Assembly (NCBI GenBank): GCA_035578155.1
Contig: JAPWDM010000001.1
Span: forward strand, 76,248,972-76,312,971
Length of the DNA stretch: 64,000 bases
Source of the DNA: Brachynemurus nebulosus
Lineage: Eukaryota; Arthropoda; Insecta; Neuroptera; Myrmeleontidae
Direction: 5' to 3'
Shown here: positions 59,537-64,000 of the stretch, piece by piece
How positions within the stretch are numbered: the stretch's first letter is position 1
How the letters are laid out: every line of letters begins with the position of its first letter
Notes under the pieces: model-generated
Told to the model about the DNA's origin: nothing
Seen by the model: the letters and a program-made list of their open reading frames with translations, nothing else
The model's database searches: none
Made by a program: the position numbers and the translations under genes

Positions 59537-62500
59537 ACCTGAACACTCACGGCAACACACTTCCTTATGTACATATTCAATCCCCATCCGGCAAGTACCT
59601 AAAATTTCTTATTGACACTGGCGCTTCAAATTCATTTATAAACCCTGAACATGTAGATCTAAATTATTGCGAAGAAATTAAACCAATAGAAATTAAAGCA
59701 GTATTGAACACCTATCACTTAAAGGAAAAAATAACCTTACCCATGTTTAAAGAATTTAGACAACCAAACGATACGATTGATTTCTTAATTTTTCAATTTC
59801 ACCAATATTTTGACGGTCTAATCGGCTTAGATATTTTGAAAAAGATTAACGCAAAGATTGACGTTGTTAATCAAATTTTAAAAACAAAAAACGCTACATT
59901 AAAATTATTATCAAAACCAAATTTTATGTCTGGAAAATTTACATTACAACCTTTTTCAAAAATGATAGTTAAATTGCCGGTTGATATCCAATCAGGAGAA
60001 TTTATTTTAAAAAACATTTTTATTGACAATAAACTTCTGATACCTGAAGGTATCTATAAAGCAAACGACTGGCACTTCATTTGTACAGTCATAAATTTAA
60101 CAAACGATAAACAAATTCTTTTTATAGAACAACCAATTAAGGCAGAAATTCTAAATCACGAATTAGTCGAATTTAAGGAAAACCAAATTAATTCACAAAC
60201 TAATAGTTTTTGTAATAGCATCGACAATTTGATTCGAGTCGATCATTTAAATATGGAAGAACGGTCCAAAATTATCAACCTTTGTAAACAGTTTGACGAT
60301 ATTTTCTATCGCGAAGGACAAGACCTGACTTTTACGAATGAAATCAAACATCGTATCATTACTAAAGACGACATCCCAATACACACAAAATCATATCGGT
60401 ATCCACAAATTCATAAAGAAGAGGTTAGGAGACAAATTGACCAACTATTAAAACAAGGTATAATTCGACCAAGCTACTCTCCTTGGTCATCCCCCATTTG
60501 GATTGTCCCCAAAAAAGCTGACGCAAGTGGAAAGAAAAAATGGAGACTTGTAGTAGATTATAGACGCTTAAACGAAAAGACAGTCGATGACAAATATCCA
60601 TTACCAAACATCACTGATATTCTTGACAAACTTGGCAAATGTATGTACTTTACTACCCTTGACTTGGCCAGCGGGTTTCACCAAATTGAACTCCATCCTA
60701 AAGATATTCCTAAGACAGCTTTTAGCGTCGAGAATGGCCACTACGAATATTTGAGAATGCCTTTTGGCCTAAAAAACGCTCCGTCCACCTTTCAAAGGGT
60801 TATGGACAACGTTTTGCGAGAACTACAGGGCACTGTTTGTCTAGTATATATGGACGACATCATAGTTTTCTCCACATCGTTAGATGAACACATTGTAAAT
60901 TTACGTAGAGTCTTTGAAAAACTTAGAAAAGCAAATCTTAAAGTACAACTTGATAAAAGTGAATTTTTACATAAAGAGGTCGCTTTCCTTGGACACATAG
61001 TCTCTTCAGAAGGTGTGAAACCAAATCCGGATAAGATCAAAGCCATTACAAATTTTCCATTACCTAAAACACCAAAAGAAATTAAGAGCTTTCTCGGTTT
61101 ACTAGGGTACTATCGTAAATTCATTAAGGATTTCGCGAAAATTACTAAGCCTTTAACCCAATGTTTAAGAAAAGGAGAGGAAATTAAATTAACCCCGGAA
61201 TATATTAAGACTTTCGAACTATGCAAAAAATTACTCACTGATGAGCCAGTACTTGCATATCCTGATTTTAGTAAAGAATTTAACCTAACAACAGACGCTA
61301 GTAATTGTGCTATAGGCGCGATACTTTCGCAAGGACCTATCGGCAAGGATCGCCCAATCTGTTATGCCAGCCGTACACTCACTAAGAGTGAACAAAATTA
61401 CAGCACAATAGAAAAAGAACTTCTGGCTATTGTGTGGGCCACAAAATACTTCCGTCCGTACCTATTTGGTCGCAAATTTAAAATTATAACAGACCACAAG
61501 CCTCTTACGTGGCTTATGTCATTAAAAGAACCGAATAGTAAACTGGTTCGGTGGCGCCTCAAACTTGAGGAATTCGATTATACAATCATACATAAATCAG
61601 GCAAGAGTAATACAAATGCTGATGCTCTTTCACGCGTTATTATTCCAGAAATTAACTCACACGAAACTAGTAGTAATAATTCAACCCATGTAACACGACA
61701 TACTTCTACTCGAACAAATAACACCGACGACGAAGACAGTACTGTACATAGTGCTGACGATGACGATACATTATTTATTCCAATCTCTGAAAATCCTTTA
61801 AATGACTTCACTCAACAAGTCATTCTCCTTATTAACCCAGAACTAAAAACGACAAGCCGAAAATTAAAAATTTTGTTTAAAACAAAACGTAGACAAACTT
61901 TTCAAGGTCCAAATTATACTGACGAAATTTTAATTGAAATATTTAGACAGTTCTTACCACCAAACAAATGTACAGCTATATACTGCCCCGATGACGATTT
62001 GTTTAATAAAGTACAAGAAATCTATCACCAATACTTTTCTCATGGTAGACAATTCAAAATTATAAGATGTACAAAATTATTAGAAGATATTGAAGATGAC
62101 GAACAACAAGACCGCATAATTTCAGATTATCACCAGACTAGTAACCACCGTGGAATTAATGAAACTTTGGCTCACTTAAAACGAGATTACTATTTTCCAA
62201 ATTTAAAAAGTAAAATAACTTATTACATTAATAATTGTAAAACATGTCAAGAAAATAAATATGATAGGAGACCCCCAAAACAAAAATTTCAGTTAACCCC
62301 TACACCAGTCCGTCCACTTGAAATCGCACATGCAGATATATTTTATATCGATAAACTTGTAATATTTACTATAATTGATAAATTTTCTAAATTTGCCCAA
62401 GGGTACATTCTTCTTAGTAGAAATAGCATACACCTAATAGAAGCATTTTCAAAATTTATAGCCACATATGGAAAACCTACAACACTAGTTGTAGATTCTG

Positions 62501-63177
62501 AAAAAGGATTTGATTCTATTCGATTTCGTCAATTTTGTGATAACTATAACATAAATTTGCACACTACTTCGGTACGAAGTTCAAATTCAAATTCACCCAT
62601 CGAGCGATTTCATTCGACACTGTTAGAAATTTACAGAATTATCCATAAAGATCCCAAAAATAGAGAAATGGAACCCGAACAAAAATTACTATCTGCAATT
62701 TTCACGTATAATAATTCGGTCCATTCAACTACTAGGTACACTCCTTTTGAACTTTTCTTTGGCAGAACATATGACATGAGCCTAAAACCTGACTTGAACG
62801 ACATAAACGAAAAACAACAAAACTTGTACGACAAAGTTAATGACTATGTGTTAGAAAAGAAACAAGAAAAAATTGTAAAATTAAATAGAGATAGACATGA
62901 ACCCCTAAATTACGTACCCGGCACAAACGCGTATCTAACTGAAAACAAACATAATAACAAACTACATGCTAAATTCAAACAAACTGCTGTATCCAAAAAT
63001 AATAAAATAACCATATTAGATAATAAGAATAGAAAGTTAAACAAACAAAAATTAAGACGTCCACTTAAATTGCAGGATAATACTGTCGGTAACAGCACAG
63101 AAAATAGAAATAATAGACCAGACCAACAATCCAGGGATCCTAGTAATGAACCTAGGCCAAGCACGAGTCGTGAATAG
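59410..63177 (+). CDS. pol: Errantivirus Pro-Pol (protease, RT, RNase H, integrase)
   Basis: The open frame 59410-63177 is entered by frameshift from gag, so it needs no ATG of its own. The aspartic protease has DTGA at 59614-59625. The RT palm has the active site YMDD at 60847-60858, with typical LDLASGFHQIELHP and MPFGLKNAPSTFQ. RNase H spans about 61285-61625 (TTDASNCAIGAI, EKELLAIVWA, TDHKPLTWL). Integrase has an HHCC finger (about 62130-62250, NHRGINETLAHLKRDYYFPN) and the D-D-35-E triad: Asp 62335, Asp 62494, Glu 62602. The C-terminal tail is basic and overlaps the env frame. All catalytic residues are present and there is no stop or shift, so it could be active. The HHCC and integrase sequence fit the errantivirus (17.6/297/gypsy) clade. 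Confidence 0.95.
59497..59503 (+). promoter_or_regulatory. Candidate -1 frameshift slippery site
   Basis: A AAT TTT in the gag frame, 30 nt before the gag stop (59534-59536). The pol frame is -1 relative to gag and is open from 59410, so a shift at this heptamer would fuse Gag to Pro-Pol. Confidence 0.55.
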
Positions 63178-64000
63178 TTATGACCATTATATTCACATTA
63201 TTAATCTTAATAATTACAAAGAAAATCTATTTAATATTGAAAACTCAATCAATCTCATTTCACAAAAACTCCCTAATACAGAATTCGAGGAAATTATTCG
63301 GCTAAAATTTAAAGAATTGAAAGAAAATCTCCAAATTTTACTACCAAGAAAAATTACTAAGCGAGGATTGATAGACGGTTTAGGAACAGTCATTAAACAG
63401 ATTACTGGCAACATGGATCATAACGATGCCATCGAAATTAATAAAAATATAGAAAATTTAAAACTAAATCAAAATAACGTTGTGAATCAATTAAACAAGC
63501 AGGTCCGCATTAACTCCCAAATGATCGAACGATTCGAAAACATCACCAAACACATAAACGATCAGCAAAATTCTATTAACAGATATTTGAAATCTTTATA
63601 TACGAACAACGGTCAAAAAGAACAAAGCGAATTAAAAATTATACAATACGCGTACAGAATTAATTTCAATATTGGGACACTTAATGACCACATTAAAGAT
63701 ATCATACAATCCATTAATTTGGCAAAACTTAATATTGTCGCAAAGCCTATTATACTTCCAGATGAACTAGAGTACACTTATAATTCATTGAACAAACAAG
63801 GCATACCCATCAAATCATACGAACAAATATACGAGTTCCTTAAACTGCAGGCTTATTACAACGATAGCAACATAATTTTTAACATACAGATACCTAATTT
63901 CCAATCCTCTACCTATCAATTAAACAAATTAGAACCTTTACCAAATGTTCATTTAAAAACAATAAAATTTCCCAAACCATATACCATTTCCAATGAATAT
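63146..64000 (+). CDS. env: Errantivirus Env (5' part, truncated by window)
   Basis: The frame +1 to pol is open from about 63056 to the window end. The first ATG is 63146, inside the last codons of pol. The splice acceptor TTGCAG (63070-63075) lies just upstream. A basic cleavage-like site (RKITKR) is followed by GLIDGLG, the fusion-peptide-like signature of errantivirus and baculovirus F-type envelope proteins. Next comes a long polar, heptad-like helical region. About 285 residues are visible; the transmembrane anchor and C-terminus are beyond the edge. Env would give particles cell-to-cell infectivity. The clear signal peptide expected upstream is not obvious here, so the spliced leader may contribute it. 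The reading is uninterrupted. Confidence 0.82.
   Translation, partial: MNLGQARVVNSYDHYIHIINLNNYKENLFNIENSINLISQKLPNTEFEEIIRLKFKELKENLQILLPRKITKRGLIDGLGTVIKQITGNMDHNDAIEINKNIENLKLNQNNVVNQLNKQVRINSQMIERFENITKHINDQQNSINRYLKSLYTNNGQKEQSELKIIQYAYRINFNIGTLNDHIKDIIQSINLAKLNIVAKPIILPDELEYTYNSLNKQGIPIKSYEQIYEFLKLQAYYNDSNIIFNIQIPNFQSSTYQLNKLEPLPNVHLKTIKFPKPYTISNEY

Larger units (their letters stand above)
57368..64000 (+). mobile_element. Errantivirus (insect endogenous retrovirus), 5' LTR to env, cut by window edge
   Basis: In order: 5' LTR 57368-57799, a tRNA-Ser-type primer-binding site, a leader with a splice donor, gag 58403-59536, pro-pol to 63177 by -1 frameshift, and env from 63146. All frames seen are open and catalytic residues are present. 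The LTR begins AGT after a TATATA tract, matching the known YRYRYR target preference of errantiviruses. The 3' LTR is outside the window, so TSD and LTR identity cannot be checked. Confidence 0.93.

Overview
The window looks like a repeat-saturated, AT-rich stretch of an insect nuclear genome. Only two ordinary host genes are recognisable. The first is a TRPA channel of the pyrexia/TRPA5 type with spliced ankyrin-repeat exons (6552-11887, plus strand). The second is the 5' half of the ubiquinone-biosynthesis monooxygenase COQ6 (16720-18004, minus strand). GT-AG introns, TATA plus TCAGT-type core promoters, an errantivirus, and many hAT, Tc1/mariner, pogo and Harbinger-type remnants fit an insect. 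Hemiptera is my guess; nothing in the window proves it. No rRNA, tRNA or CRISPR array was seen.

Layout. 1-2567: 3' part of a decayed Ty3/gypsy (K02A2.6-like) pol with its 3' LTR. 2595-6550: MITEs and AT-rich spacer. 6552-11887: TRPA channel. 13051-16570: a hAT MITE with perfect 8-bp target-site duplication (TSD) and a 2-kb inverted-repeat element. 16720-18004: COQ6 exons 1-3. 18878-27915: a three-layer nest. The innermost layer (19608-26686) is a 7.08-kb DNA element with about 324-bp terminal inverted repeats (TIRs) and a perfect TTGCGTTA duplication. It carries two convergent genes, each with its own TATA+initiator promoter near one end; it is the best candidate here for something undescribed. 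28730-41020: a pogo-like shell with TA duplication filled by a Transib-like element, a LINE fragment, a hAT, several MITEs and one unrecognised coding-like ORF (39510-39902). 41114-45299: a hAT with a transposase remnant, holding a near-perfect hairpin, a solo LTR and another TA-flanked element.

45876-52819 is a young LTR retroelement with GGAT duplication. It encodes an intact 864-residue gag-like protein and no pol, so it is a gag-only, non-autonomous design. 52820-57367 holds satellites, tandem repeats and a TA-flanked element. 57368-64000 is the 5' LTR, gag, pro-pol and start of env of an apparently intact errantivirus sitting directly in a (TA)n tract. The right window edge cuts its env.

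The region is therefore mostly an archive of successive insertions. TSDs and nesting give a relative order of events: for 18878-27915 the outer MITE came first, then the ZMYM1-like hAT, then the 7-kb ambisense element, and probably last the 1,379-bp internal tandem duplication. (TA)n microsatellites act as repeated landing sites for several element classes.
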